Below, in pieces: positions 1 through 5,332 of a stretch of DNA of 5,973 nt (its first letter is position 1; the number at the start of each line of letters is the position of its first letter). A program made the position numbers and the translations under genes. This DNA comes from JBGTLW01 sp041743835. Lineage in GTDB: Bacteria; Planctomycetota; Phycisphaerae; Phycisphaerales; Phycisphaeraceae. The stretch lies in contig JBGTLW010000069.1 of assembly GCA_041743835.1 (NCBI GenBank), forward strand, positions 1-5,973, in the 5' to 3' direction. The notes beneath the pieces are model-generated. The model ran no database searches. It was not told the DNA's origin and was given only the letters and a program-made list of their open reading frames with translations.

Positions 1-738
1 CATGTCGGTGATGTGCAGCAGGCCGTCGATACCGCCCAGGTCCACGAACGCGCCGAAGTCGGCGATGTTCTTCACCTTGCCCTTGACGATATCGCCGACG
101 GTGATGTCTTCCAGCAGCTTCTTCCGCTGCTCGCTTCGCCGATCTTCGATGAGCTTGCGGCGGCTGATGACGATGTTACGCCGCTCCTGATCGATCTTGA
201 GGATCTGCGCCTCGATGTTCTGGCCGATGTAGATGCCGATGTCCGCGGGGCGGCGGATGTCCACCTGCGACGCGGGCAGGAACACGTGGACCCCGATGTC
301 CACCAGGAGCCCGCCCTTGATCTTCCGCATCACCTTGCCGGAGATGGCGTCGCCCTCGTCCTTCTCGTTGACGATCTTCTCCCAGCCGCGGATGCGGTCG
401 GCCTTGCGCTTGGAGATCTGAACCAAGCCTCCCTCGCCCTCCACATCCTCAAGCAACACCTCCACGGTGTCGCCGATCTCAACGTCGGCGGGGTTCTCAA
501 ACTCGGTCTTGTCGAGGATGCCCTCGGACTTAAGGCCGACGTCCACGAGGAAGTCGTCCCCAGCCTTGCCGATGATCTTGCCCTGGAGGATGGCCCCGGT
601 CTTGAACTCGAGCATCTGGTCGCCGACCAGAGATTCCATATCGCCATCGGCCACCGTTTGGCCGAACTCCGCGGCGAGCATGTCGATCGCCTCCTGCTCC
701 TCGACCGACAGCTTCGCAATCAGACTCTGATTAACCAT
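1..738 (-). CDS. rpsA: 30S ribosomal protein S1, N-terminal part (partial)
   Basis: Ribosomal protein S1 binds mRNA on the small ribosomal subunit and helps load it for initiation. The 246 codons seen here are the N-terminal part; the frame is open to the window edge, so the C-terminus lies outside. The protein begins MVNQSLIAKLS. It shows S1 (OB-fold) domain 1 at about residues 45-110, domain 2 at about 128-195 and the start of domain 3 from about 212, with the classic string GDIVKGKVKNIADFGAFVDL and then GLLHITDM at the edge. By family knowledge, the first two domains contact the ribosome and the later ones bind RNA. The ATG at 738-736 is chosen because an AAAGGA-type ribosome binding site lies 10 bases upstream and an in-frame TGA (759-757) limits any extension. 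The gene is divergent from the tRNA-Pro gene. The number of S1 repeats cannot be judged from this part. Confidence 0.97.
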   Translation of the reverse strand, partial: MVNQSLIAKLSVEEQEAIDMLAAEFGQTVADGDMESLVGDQMLEFKTGAILQGKIIGKAGDDFLVDVGLKSEGILDKTEFENPADVEIGDTVEVLLEDVEGEGGLVQISKRKADRIRGWEKIVNEKDEGDAISGKVMRKIKGGLLVDIGVHVFLPASQVDIRRPADIGIYIGQNIEAQILKIDQERRNIVISRRKLIEDRRSEQRKKLLEDITVGDIVKGKVKNIADFGAFVDLGGIDGLLHITDM

Positions 739-748
739 GTGAACAATA

Positions 749-755
749 TCCTTTC
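749..755 (-). promoter_or_regulatory. rpsA ribosome binding site
   Basis: On the minus strand GAAAGGA ends 10 bases before the rpsA ATG. This is a normal Shine-Dalgarno match and supports the chosen start. It contrasts with the four-helix gene and purQ in the same window, which have no such site. Confidence 0.75.
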
Positions 756-792
756 GTCATCCGGTGTACCCGGCCCGGCACACGCCGAGCTG

Positions 793-874
793 CCACGGGT
801 CGCGAGCGACGGTACGCTCGCCTGTGGTGATCCCGCTGCGTCTGGTGAACCATTCACCCGTTTCCGTCGCAGCG
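793..874 (-). promoter_or_regulatory. Structured rpsA 5' leader: two hairpins
   Basis: Two inverted repeats fill the untranslated leader of rpsA. The first has a perfect 7-bp stem, 802-808 (GCGAGCG) with 815-821 (CGCTCGC), around a 6-base loop. It is extended by 793-798 with 822-827, with one mismatch in the minus-strand RNA. The second pairs 834-840 (CGCTGCG) with 868-874 (CGCAGCG), and inside it 844-849 (GGTGAA) pairs with 853-858 (TTCACC) across a 3-base loop. Neither is followed by a T-run, so they do not look like terminators. A role in autogenous control by S1, known for rpsA in gammaproteobacteria, is possible but is inference. Confidence 0.5.
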
Positions 875-882
875 AGCCGAGC

Positions 883-888
883 ATTGTA
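883..888 (-). promoter_or_regulatory. Putative rpsA promoter -10 box
   Basis: The minus strand reads TACAAT here, five of six matches to the sigma-70 -10 consensus. No good -35 hexamer lies at the usual distance (GCAACG or TGCAAC at 17-18 bases). Transcription would begin near 876, just before the leader hairpins, giving a leader of about 140 bases. Confidence 0.45.
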
Positions 889-930
889 ACAAGGAACCGC
901 CCCGGCGTTGCATGGGGCCGCGGGCCGCAA

Positions 931-959
931 TTGCATCGGCTACCCACCCGTGCTACCCT
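931..959 (+). promoter_or_regulatory. Putative tRNA-Pro promoter
   Basis: TTGCAT (931-936) and TACCCT (954-959) are separated by 17 bases, and TGC precedes the second hexamer as in an extended -10. Each hexamer matches consensus only partly, but spacing and position fit: transcription would start near 966, about 8 bases before the tRNA. A second TTGCAT lies at 908-913 between the divergent promoters. Confidence 0.45.
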
Positions 960-973
960 TCCGGGCCACGCAT

Positions 974-1047
974 CGGGGCGTAGCGCAGCTTGGTAGCGCG
1001 CTTGACTGGGGGTCAAGAGGTCGCAGGTTCAAATCCTGTCGCCCCGA
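974..1047 (+). tRNA. tRNA-Pro (anticodon GGG)
   Basis: A full 74-base cloverleaf is visible. The acceptor stem CGGGGCG (974-980) pairs with CGCCCCG (1040-1046) over 7 bp, with discriminator A at 1047. The D stem is GCGC (983-986) with GCGC (996-999). The anticodon stem CTTGA (1001-1005) pairs with TCAAG (1013-1017) around the 7-base loop CTGGGGG, so the anticodon at 1008-1010 is GGG, reading proline codons CCC and CCU. The variable loop has 5 bases. The T stem GCAGG (1023-1027) pairs with CCTGT (1035-1039) around loop TTCAAAT. C1-G72 with A73 is the bacterial proline identity pattern. The 3' CCA is not encoded and must be added after transcription. Confidence 0.98.
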
Positions 1048-1065
1048 TTGCCGCGAAGCGGCAAT
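1047..1065 (+). terminator. Hairpin directly after tRNA-Pro (weak terminator or processing signal)
   Basis: ATTGCCGC (1047-1054) and GCGGCAAT (1058-1065) form a perfect 8-bp stem around GAA. The central GCGAAGC is a known unusually stable mini-hairpin sequence. The stem starts on the tRNA discriminator base. No T-run follows, so rho-independent termination is not certain. It may instead guide 3' processing, or mark the edge of the repeat element that follows. Confidence 0.45.
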
Positions 1066-1068
1066 AGA

Positions 1069-1187
1069 GCAGGAGAGTGGGAGAAAGTGGAGAGGAGAGA
1101 AGGCAGGAGGGCCTTTCGGCCCCGGAAAGCATGGAGCGGAGCTGTAGCCCTCTCCTGCGGTCTCCTCTCTACTCTCTCCTTTCTTGC
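1069..1187. repeat. Imperfect purine/pyrimidine inverted repeat upstream of the four-helix gene
   Basis: The left arm (1069-1111) is almost all purine on the plus strand, and the right arm (1148-1187) is almost all pyrimidine. They are imperfect reverse complements in the same order. GCAGGAGAG (1069-1077) pairs with CTTTCTTGC (1179-1187) at 7 of 9 positions. GAGAGGAGA (1090-1098) pairs exactly with TCTCCTCTC (1161-1169). GCAGGAGGG (1103-1111) pairs with CCCTCTCCTGC (1148-1158) with a 2-base bulge. The centre can form its own small hairpin, GGGCC (1109-1113) with GGCCC (1118-1122). The function is unknown. Cruciform or triplex (H-DNA) formation, or a very long RNA hairpin if transcribed, are all possible. 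Confidence 0.75.
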
Positions 1188-1189
1188 GG

Positions 1190-1195
1190 TAAACT
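1190..1195 (+). promoter_or_regulatory. Putative -10 box for a leaderless four-helix gene
   Basis: TAAACT lies 7 bases before the ATG at 1203, so transcription would begin at or next to the start codon. There is no Shine-Dalgarno match before this ATG and no clear -35. The box sits directly after the pyrimidine arm of the inverted repeat. Confidence 0.35.
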
Positions 1196-1202
1196 CGCCT
1201 CT

Positions 1203-1565
1203 ATGCCCTTCGCTTTCGAGAAACTGCACGTTTATCAGAAGGCCATTACCTTCGCTGACGCCATCTGCACCCTGACCCGCGACTTCCCGCGTGGCTACTT
1301 CTTCCTGGCCGACCAACTCAACCGCGCTGCACTGTCCATCGCAGCCAACATCGCCGAGGGCAACGGCCGCTTCACCAAGCCCGACCGGAAGAACTTCTTC
1401 GGCATCGCCCGCGGCAGCGTGCAGGAATGTGTGCCCCTGCTGGAACTCGCCGCACGTCAGGGCCTGCTCAAGCCCGATGGACACACGGCCTTGAAAGCAG
1501 ACCTCGAAGGAATCGCCAAAATGCTCTCCGGCCTCATCAACGGCTTGGAAAAACGCAAGGCCTGA
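1203..1565 (+). CDS. Four-helix-bundle protein of the 23S rRNA-intervening-sequence (S23) family
   Basis: This 120-residue protein has the hallmarks of the S23/four-helix-bundle family: FEKLHVYQKAITFAD at residues 5-19, QLNRAALSIAANIAEGNGR at 38-56 and a helix with NFFGIARGSVQEC at 64-76. The length is normal for the family, and all four expected helices can be placed. Related proteins are encoded in insertions within 23S rRNA genes of some bacteria, and the same fold includes Avd, the accessory protein of diversity-generating retroelements. Avd forms oligomers and binds nucleic acid. The role of stand-alone copies such as this is not known. The ATG at 1203 is preferred: a longer open frame from 1077 would translate the purine-rich repeat into low-complexity sequence with no family match. 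The gene follows tRNA-Pro and the inverted repeat. No reverse transcriptase or variable repeat is present in the window. Confidence 0.87.
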   Translation: MPFAFEKLHVYQKAITFADAICTLTRDFPRGYFFLADQLNRAALSIAANIAEGNGRFTKPDRKNFFGIARGSVQECVPLLELAARQGLLKPDGHTALKADLEGIAKMLSGLINGLEKRKA

Positions 1566-1571
1566 GACCCG

Positions 1572-1607
1572 CTCGCGACTCGCAGCGAGGCATAATCGCA
1601 CAGCGAT
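1572..1607 (+). terminator. Two small hairpins after the four-helix gene
   Basis: CTCGC (1572-1576) pairs with GCGAG (1585-1589) over an 8-base loop, and ATCGC (1595-1599) pairs with GCGAT (1603-1607) over a 3-base loop. They begin 7 bases after the stop codon. Neither has a T-run, so they are weak terminator candidates only. Confidence 0.25.
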
Positions 1608-1648
1608 CGCGGCAGGGTTGCGTGTAGCCTCCCGATCGTTCTGGTCAA

Positions 1649-1684
1649 TACAATGATGATCCGGGCTTGAGATGGTTTCAAGCC
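1649..1684 (+). promoter_or_regulatory. Putative promoter -10 and 5' hairpin of the lyase gene
   Basis: TACAAT (1649-1654) matches the -10 consensus at five of six positions; no good -35 is visible. A start near 1661 would put a 7-bp hairpin, GGCTTGA (1664-1670) with TCAAGCC (1678-1684) and a 7-base loop, almost at the 5' end of the mRNA. Such 5'-end stems can protect mRNA from decay. The leader to the ATG at 1712 would be about 50 bases. Confidence 0.4.
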
Positions 1685-1702
1685 TATTACACGACGCTTG
1701 CT

Positions 1703-1706
1703 GGAG
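1703..1706 (+). promoter_or_regulatory. Ribosome binding site deciding the lyase start
   Basis: GGAG lies 5 bases before the ATG at 1712. It favours this start over an in-frame TTG at 1667, which lies inside the leader hairpin and would put 15 residues in front of the signal peptide. Confidence 0.65.
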
Positions 1707-1711
1707 ACCGC

Positions 1712-4435
1712 ATGTCCAGATTCCTGACCGCCGCAGTGATGGTGATTTCATGCTTGGCCCCGGCGTGGGGGGACTTGCCGGAGGGGCATCCGCGATTGCT
1801 GGTGGGCGCTGACGACGTGCCGGCCTTGCGGGAGAAGGTGCGGGCTGAGCCGATCAGCCACATGTTCGACGCGATCCGTAAGCAGGCGGACGGGGCGGAG
1901 TTTGACCCGGATCACGCGGCCCGTGGCATGTACGACATGGGGCTTCGCGATTGGGCGCAGATGTATCTCCTGACCGGCGATGCAAAGTATGCCGACCGCG
2001 CAGCTGCGGCGACGCGTGTGCTCATGGACGACAAGGACTTCTGGCTCAACCCTCAGAGCAAGGGGCTAACACGCGCGGCTGGCGCGTTCTCGGTGGCGCT
2101 GGCCTACGACATGTGTCACGACGCGTGGCCGGCGGGCTTCCGCAAGGAGGTCAGCCGGGCGCTATTCAAGATCGCTGGCGAGTTGATGCAGTCGATGGGC
2201 GAGGGTGCCAACACAAGGATCGGCAACAACTGGCAGGGCGTGCGCTACGGCGCGGCTGGCATGGCCGCGCTCGCGTGTGACGAGCCCGGCCGGGAAAAGA
2301 TCGCGCGGGAGGCCTACGCCAACCTGTTGCGTCACCTGCGTGCCAACCTCAGCGGCGGGGGGTGGAACCCCGAGGGGATTGGCTACATGATCTACCCGGC
2401 GACGTTCACCGGGCCATTCGGCATCGCCGCGGCCCGGGCGGGTCTGGGTGATGTCCGAAAGGATGTGCCGGCGTATGGCCTGAGCTATTGGGCATCGCTG
2501 GTGGGCACGGTGAACATCCCGCAGATCTACGGCCTGGGCCTGCGTGCCGATCTCGCGGACGACCACCCCGGCTACAAGCCCGACGGCACACTCGGCCTGG
2601 CGTTCTATTACACGCCGATGGAGCAACAGCGCGCGGTGAAGTGGATGTACGACTATCTGGTGGGCGAGCGTGGCAATGAGAGCTACGACGTGAACGATTG
2701 GGCGGGGGGGATTTACAGCGTGCTGTACTACCCCGTCGAGACTGAGGCCCAAAACCCAGCGGAGAGTGCGGGCCTTCACTACCTCGACCGCGATTCGGGT
2801 GTGGCCATCTTTCGCGAGCGTTACAAGGACGAGGGGGATATCGTGGCGCTTGTCAACGCGACGCAGCGCCGAGCCGACGGTGGCCACGCCGGGCCGGACG
2901 TCAACACGTTCCGAATCCTGGGCCGGGGCGGGTTCTTCGTGACCGGCGGCGGGCGCACGGGTGACACCGCGGGGCAGACGAATCTGTTCGCGGGTGAGCC
3001 AGCAAAGTCGGGCACGTCTGCGCTGGGGCAACTGGTGGAGGTCGCGTTTGACGAGGCGGGCGGCGGCGGTCGGGCTGTGGTGCGGGGCTCGTCGATGGGT
3101 GTGCAGGACCACGTCCGGCGGTTCGCCGCAGACTACTCGGGCAAGGCAGGGGCCCCCGCGCTGTTCCTCAACAGCGACACCAGCATCGATGGCAAACTTT
3201 GGCGACTCAACACGCCGGAGTTCAACAAGATCACGACGCACGACCGGGGCTTTGTCATCACCTCGCCCAACGGCTCGACGTTTGCGGTCGCCGTGCTCGA
3301 ACCAGCCCGCCCCACGTTCCGCACCGGGACCGTCGAGCGTGGTGGGGGGCTGTCCCACGCGGGCTTCCCATATCGCGGGACCAAGTACGCAAACAACACG
3401 TACATCGAGTTCGATGTGGAAGCCCGGGCCGCGGTGGTGATGACGCTGCAAGACGGCCCGCCGCCTAAGGTGCATGTGGAGCATGGCCTTCATGGCGTTG
3501 AAGCGCGTGTCGGCGATGTGGTCATTGCGTATGAAAAGAACAGCGGGGAGTGGTTCACCGGCGAAGCTGTGGCGCGTCTGGCGGTGCTGGAACGCAACCA
3601 TCCATTGCGGCCTTTGACGCTGCAGGCGCGGGCTCGTGGAGACGCGGCCATTGCATTGAACTGGACCGTTGGGGGCACGGCGGCAACTGGGCTTCGGCTT
3701 GAGCGCCGCGCGGCTGAAAACCAGGCCGCAGCATTCGAGCCTGTCGCCAATCTTCCGGCCGATGCAACCCATGCGGTGGACCGTGCCCCGAAGCCGGCAA
3801 CAGCCTATGAATACCGTGTTGTGGCGGTGAACGCGTCGGGCGACTCCGACCCGTCACCGACAGCGATCGCCACCACATTTGACGAAGGCTATGTCCGGCT
3901 TGTCGAGGATTTTTCCTCCAAGGACGACACGCAGAGCCTGGGGGTCTGGCAGTTCTCCAACGGCGATCGCGGGTGGAGCCTAGTCGATCAGGAAGGGTCC
4001 ACGCGCGACGCTCACGCGACCGACGGCTACTTGAGCACCGGTAGCGTGCGCATCAGCAACACCAACGTCTTTTACACCGAAGACATACGCATGGACATGT
4101 CCGGCACGACCGCGGCGGTGGTGTTCGATTGGCGGGCGCAGGCGGTGACGCAACTGGGGGTGATCCTCAAGCTGGCCGATGGGCAATGGATTGCGACAGG
4201 GCGCTTCTATGCCGAGACCTCGCGTGTGGACTGGCGGACCAAGCAGTTCGATCTTGCGGAGGTCAAGAGTTGGCAACTCGCGGACCCGGTGCGGCGGACG
4301 CTTGGCGAGAAGGTGGAGGTCTCAGCTGCGGATTTGGCTGATATCCGTGGCGTGGGTGTGTGGGGGAGTTGGCCGATCAATCAGAAGTGGGCGCATGTGG
4401 ATCAGTTGACGCTTGTGGGCAAGCCGTTGAAGTAG
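1712..4435 (+). CDS. Secreted heparinase II/III-like polysaccharide lyase with FN3 and C-terminal beta-rich domain
   Basis: This 907-residue protein probably acts outside the cytoplasm on an acidic polysaccharide; the substrate cannot be read from sequence. Residues 1-20 form a signal peptide (MSR, a hydrophobic core, then AWG before the likely cut). HPRLL at 26-30 opens an alpha/alpha-toroid domain, as in heparinase II/III-like lyases. GNNWQGVRYGA (from residue 171) and PEGIGYMIY (220-228, with candidate catalytic Tyr225) match the NNW and EGxGYxxY motifs of one branch of that superfamily. The beta-sandwich core has GLHYLDRDSGVAIFR, then HAGPDVNTF with His392. Relatives usually have HxHxD there, so the second His is Gly in this protein. 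A fibronectin type III domain spans about 632-722. Residues 725-907 form a further beta-rich, possibly carbohydrate-binding module. No PEP-CTERM or dockerin anchor is seen. No sulfatase or transporter gene adjoins it. The general family is fairly sure; activity is not. Confidence 0.84.
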   Translation: MSRFLTAAVMVISCLAPAWGDLPEGHPRLLVGADDVPALREKVRAEPISHMFDAIRKQADGAEFDPDHAARGMYDMGLRDWAQMYLLTGDAKYADRAAAATRVLMDDKDFWLNPQSKGLTRAAGAFSVALAYDMCHDAWPAGFRKEVSRALFKIAGELMQSMGEGANTRIGNNWQGVRYGAAGMAALACDEPGREKIAREAYANLLRHLRANLSGGGWNPEGIGYMIYPATFTGPFGIAAARAGLGDVRKDVPAYGLSYWASLVGTVNIPQIYGLGLRADLADDHPGYKPDGTLGLAFYYTPMEQQRAVKWMYDYLVGERGNESYDVNDWAGGIYSVLYYPVETEAQNPAESAGLHYLDRDSGVAIFRERYKDEGDIVALVNATQRRADGGHAGPDVNTFRILGRGGFFVTGGGRTGDTAGQTNLFAGEPAKSGTSALGQLVEVAFDEAGGGGRAVVRGSSMGVQDHVRRFAADYSGKAGAPALFLNSDTSIDGKLWRLNTPEFNKITTHDRGFVITSPNGSTFAVAVLEPARPTFRTGTVERGGGLSHAGFPYRGTKYANNTYIEFDVEARAAVVMTLQDGPPPKVHVEHGLHGVEARVGDVVIAYEKNSGEWFTGEAVARLAVLERNHPLRPLTLQARARGDAAIALNWTVGGTAATGLRLERRAAENQAAAFEPVANLPADATHAVDRAPKPATAYEYRVVAVNASGDSDPSPTAIATTFDEGYVRLVEDFSSKDDTQSLGVWQFSNGDRGWSLVDQEGSTRDAHATDGYLSTGSVRISNTNVFYTEDIRMDMSGTTAAVVFDWRAQAVTQLGVILKLADGQWIATGRFYAETSRVDWRTKQFDLAEVKSWQLADPVRRTLGEKVEVSAADLADIRGVGVWGSWPINQKWAHVDQLTLVGKPLK

Positions 4436-4445
4436 GGCGGCCGCT

Positions 4446-4459
4446 CGCTGGCGGCAGCG
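4446..4459 (+). terminator. Small GC hairpin between the lyase gene and purQ
   Basis: CGCTG (4446-4450) pairs with CAGCG (4455-4459) around a 4-base loop, 11 bases after the lyase stop codon. There is no T-run, so this is at best a weak terminator. Confidence 0.25.
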
Positions 4460-4480
4460 GGGCGCGGGTGCGTGGCGTGC

Positions 4481-4486
4481 TATCAT
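4481..4486 (+). promoter_or_regulatory. Putative -10 box for a nearly leaderless purQ
   Basis: TATCAT, five of six matches to the -10 consensus, lies 9 bases before the purQ ATG. Transcription would begin only two or three bases before the start codon. There is no Shine-Dalgarno sequence and no clear -35. This suggests purQ has its own promoter and is not simply read from the lyase gene. Confidence 0.4.
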
Positions 4487-4495
4487 GTGCCTGTT

Positions 4496-5266
4496 ATGAG
4501 CCAACCCACCACACTGATTATCCGCACCGCTGGGACCAACTGCGACCGTGAGCTGGCGCACGCTTTCGAGCTGGCCGGGGCGACCACAAGCACGGTCCAC
4601 CTCAACACGCTGATCGCTGAGCCTGGGATGGTTGAGGCGTTCGACATCATCGGTTTGCCCGGCGGGTTCAGCTACGGCGATGACATCGCGGCCGGTCGCA
4701 TCCTTGCGAATCGGCTGCGTCACAAGCTGCTCGCTCCGTTGCAGGCCGCGGTCGCGCGGGGTGTGCCTGTGATCGGCATCTGCAATGGTTTTCAGGTGCT
4801 TATCAAGCTGGGGCTGCTGCCCGATCCGGTGGCTGCATCGCAGGTGGCGACGCTGGCGGACAACACGTCGGGCCGATTCGTCGCGCGGTGGACGGGTGTG
4901 CGGGCTGAGGCGGACTCGGTGTGCCTGTGGACCCGCGGGCTGGAGACATTCACGCTCCCCATCGCGCACGGCGAAGGCAGGCTCTTTGCCCCCGACACGC
5001 TGCTCGATCAGCTTGAGCAGAGCGGGCAGATCGCGCTGCGTTACACCGAGAACCCCAACGGCAGCGCCCGTGACATCGCTGGGCTTTGCGACCCGACGGG
5101 CGTGGTGCTGGGCCTGATGCCGCACCCCGAGCGCTTCACACACCCGACGCATCACCCGCAGTGGACGCGCCAAAGCCCCGACTGGTTCACACAGACACCA
5201 GCCGGGCTTCGTATCTTCCAGAATGCGGTCTCGCACGTCACGTCGCGCCTGGCTCAGCCGGTGTGA
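4496..5266 (+). CDS. purQ: Phosphoribosylformylglycinamidine synthase, glutamine amidotransferase subunit
   Basis: PurQ releases ammonia from glutamine for the fourth step of de novo purine synthesis (FGAR to FGAM), working in the cytoplasm with PurL and PurS. The 256-residue protein is a complete class I glutamine amidotransferase domain. It has LPGGFSYGDD at 54-63, the nucleophile elbow GICNGFQ with Cys96, IAHGEGR at 156-162, NPNGSARDIAGLCDP at 186-200 and MPHPER at 208-213 with the catalytic His210 and Glu212. It is a little longer than the short PurQ of Gram-positive bacteria and has a C-terminal tail after the PHPE motif. The ATG at 4496 is preferred over an in-frame GTG at 4472 because the family normally begins just before the first beta strand (TTLIIRTAGTNCD). 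A separate PurQ implies a PurL and PurS encoded elsewhere; neither is in the window. It converges on the aldolase gene. Confidence 0.96.
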   Translation: MSQPTTLIIRTAGTNCDRELAHAFELAGATTSTVHLNTLIAEPGMVEAFDIIGLPGGFSYGDDIAAGRILANRLRHKLLAPLQAAVARGVPVIGICNGFQVLIKLGLLPDPVAASQVATLADNTSGRFVARWTGVRAEADSVCLWTRGLETFTLPIAHGEGRLFAPDTLLDQLEQSGQIALRYTENPNGSARDIAGLCDPTGVVLGLMPHPERFTHPTHHPQWTRQSPDWFTQTPAGLRIFQNAVSHVTSRLAQPV

Positions 5267-5332
5267 GGTGGGGGAGCTTTGACTCCGTGACCCGCCTGCA
5301 CAAATGCTCGGCCAGTGTTTTCGCGTCGTTCA
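5267..5332. other. Convergent intergenic gap between purQ and the aldolase gene
   Basis: The two genes face each other across 66 bases. Only a 4-bp GGAG/CTCC stem could be found near 5273-5286, with no T-run on either strand, so no convincing bidirectional terminator is seen. A short minus-strand reading frame begins at the aldolase stop codon and crosses this gap; it is treated as a weak observation only. Confidence 0.5.

Noticed and set aside
13..996. A 327-codon plus-strand open frame opposite rpsA
   Set aside because: It is antisense to a clear S1 gene, runs into the tRNA, and has the skewed Leu/Asp/Val/Ala-rich composition typical of shadows of GC-rich genes.
720..1016. A 98-codon minus-strand open frame across the rpsA leader and tRNA-Pro
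   Set aside because: It overlaps a perfect tRNA, the promoter region and the start of rpsA in another frame, and its sequence is low in coding character.
1069..1187. CRISPR array or tandem repeat
   Set aside because: The purine-rich motifs are irregular and inverted, with no evenly spaced identical repeats or unique spacers.
1077..1202. N-terminal extension of the four-helix protein by 42 residues
   Set aside because: The extra residues come from the purine-rich repeat and its mirror arm and match nothing in the family, whose normal start is at MPFAFEKLHVYQ.
1203..1565. Diversity-generating retroelement
   Set aside because: The four-helix protein is of the Avd-like fold, but no reverse transcriptase, template repeat or variable repeat is visible in the window.
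1048..1711. Second copy of the tRNA-Pro 3' end as an attachment site
   Set aside because: I searched the downstream intergenic sequence by eye for the T-arm and acceptor sequence and found no direct repeat; no integrase gene is present.
2162..3772. A 536-codon minus-strand open frame inside the lyase gene
   Set aside because: It is rich in Arg, His and Pro with no recognisable motif, and lies wholly opposite a frame with a signal peptide and clear family motifs. It is a GC-driven shadow.
4322..5236. A 304-codon minus-strand open frame opposite purQ
   Set aside because: PurQ on the plus strand has all catalytic motifs; the opposite frame is Arg/His/Gln-rich with no family signature.
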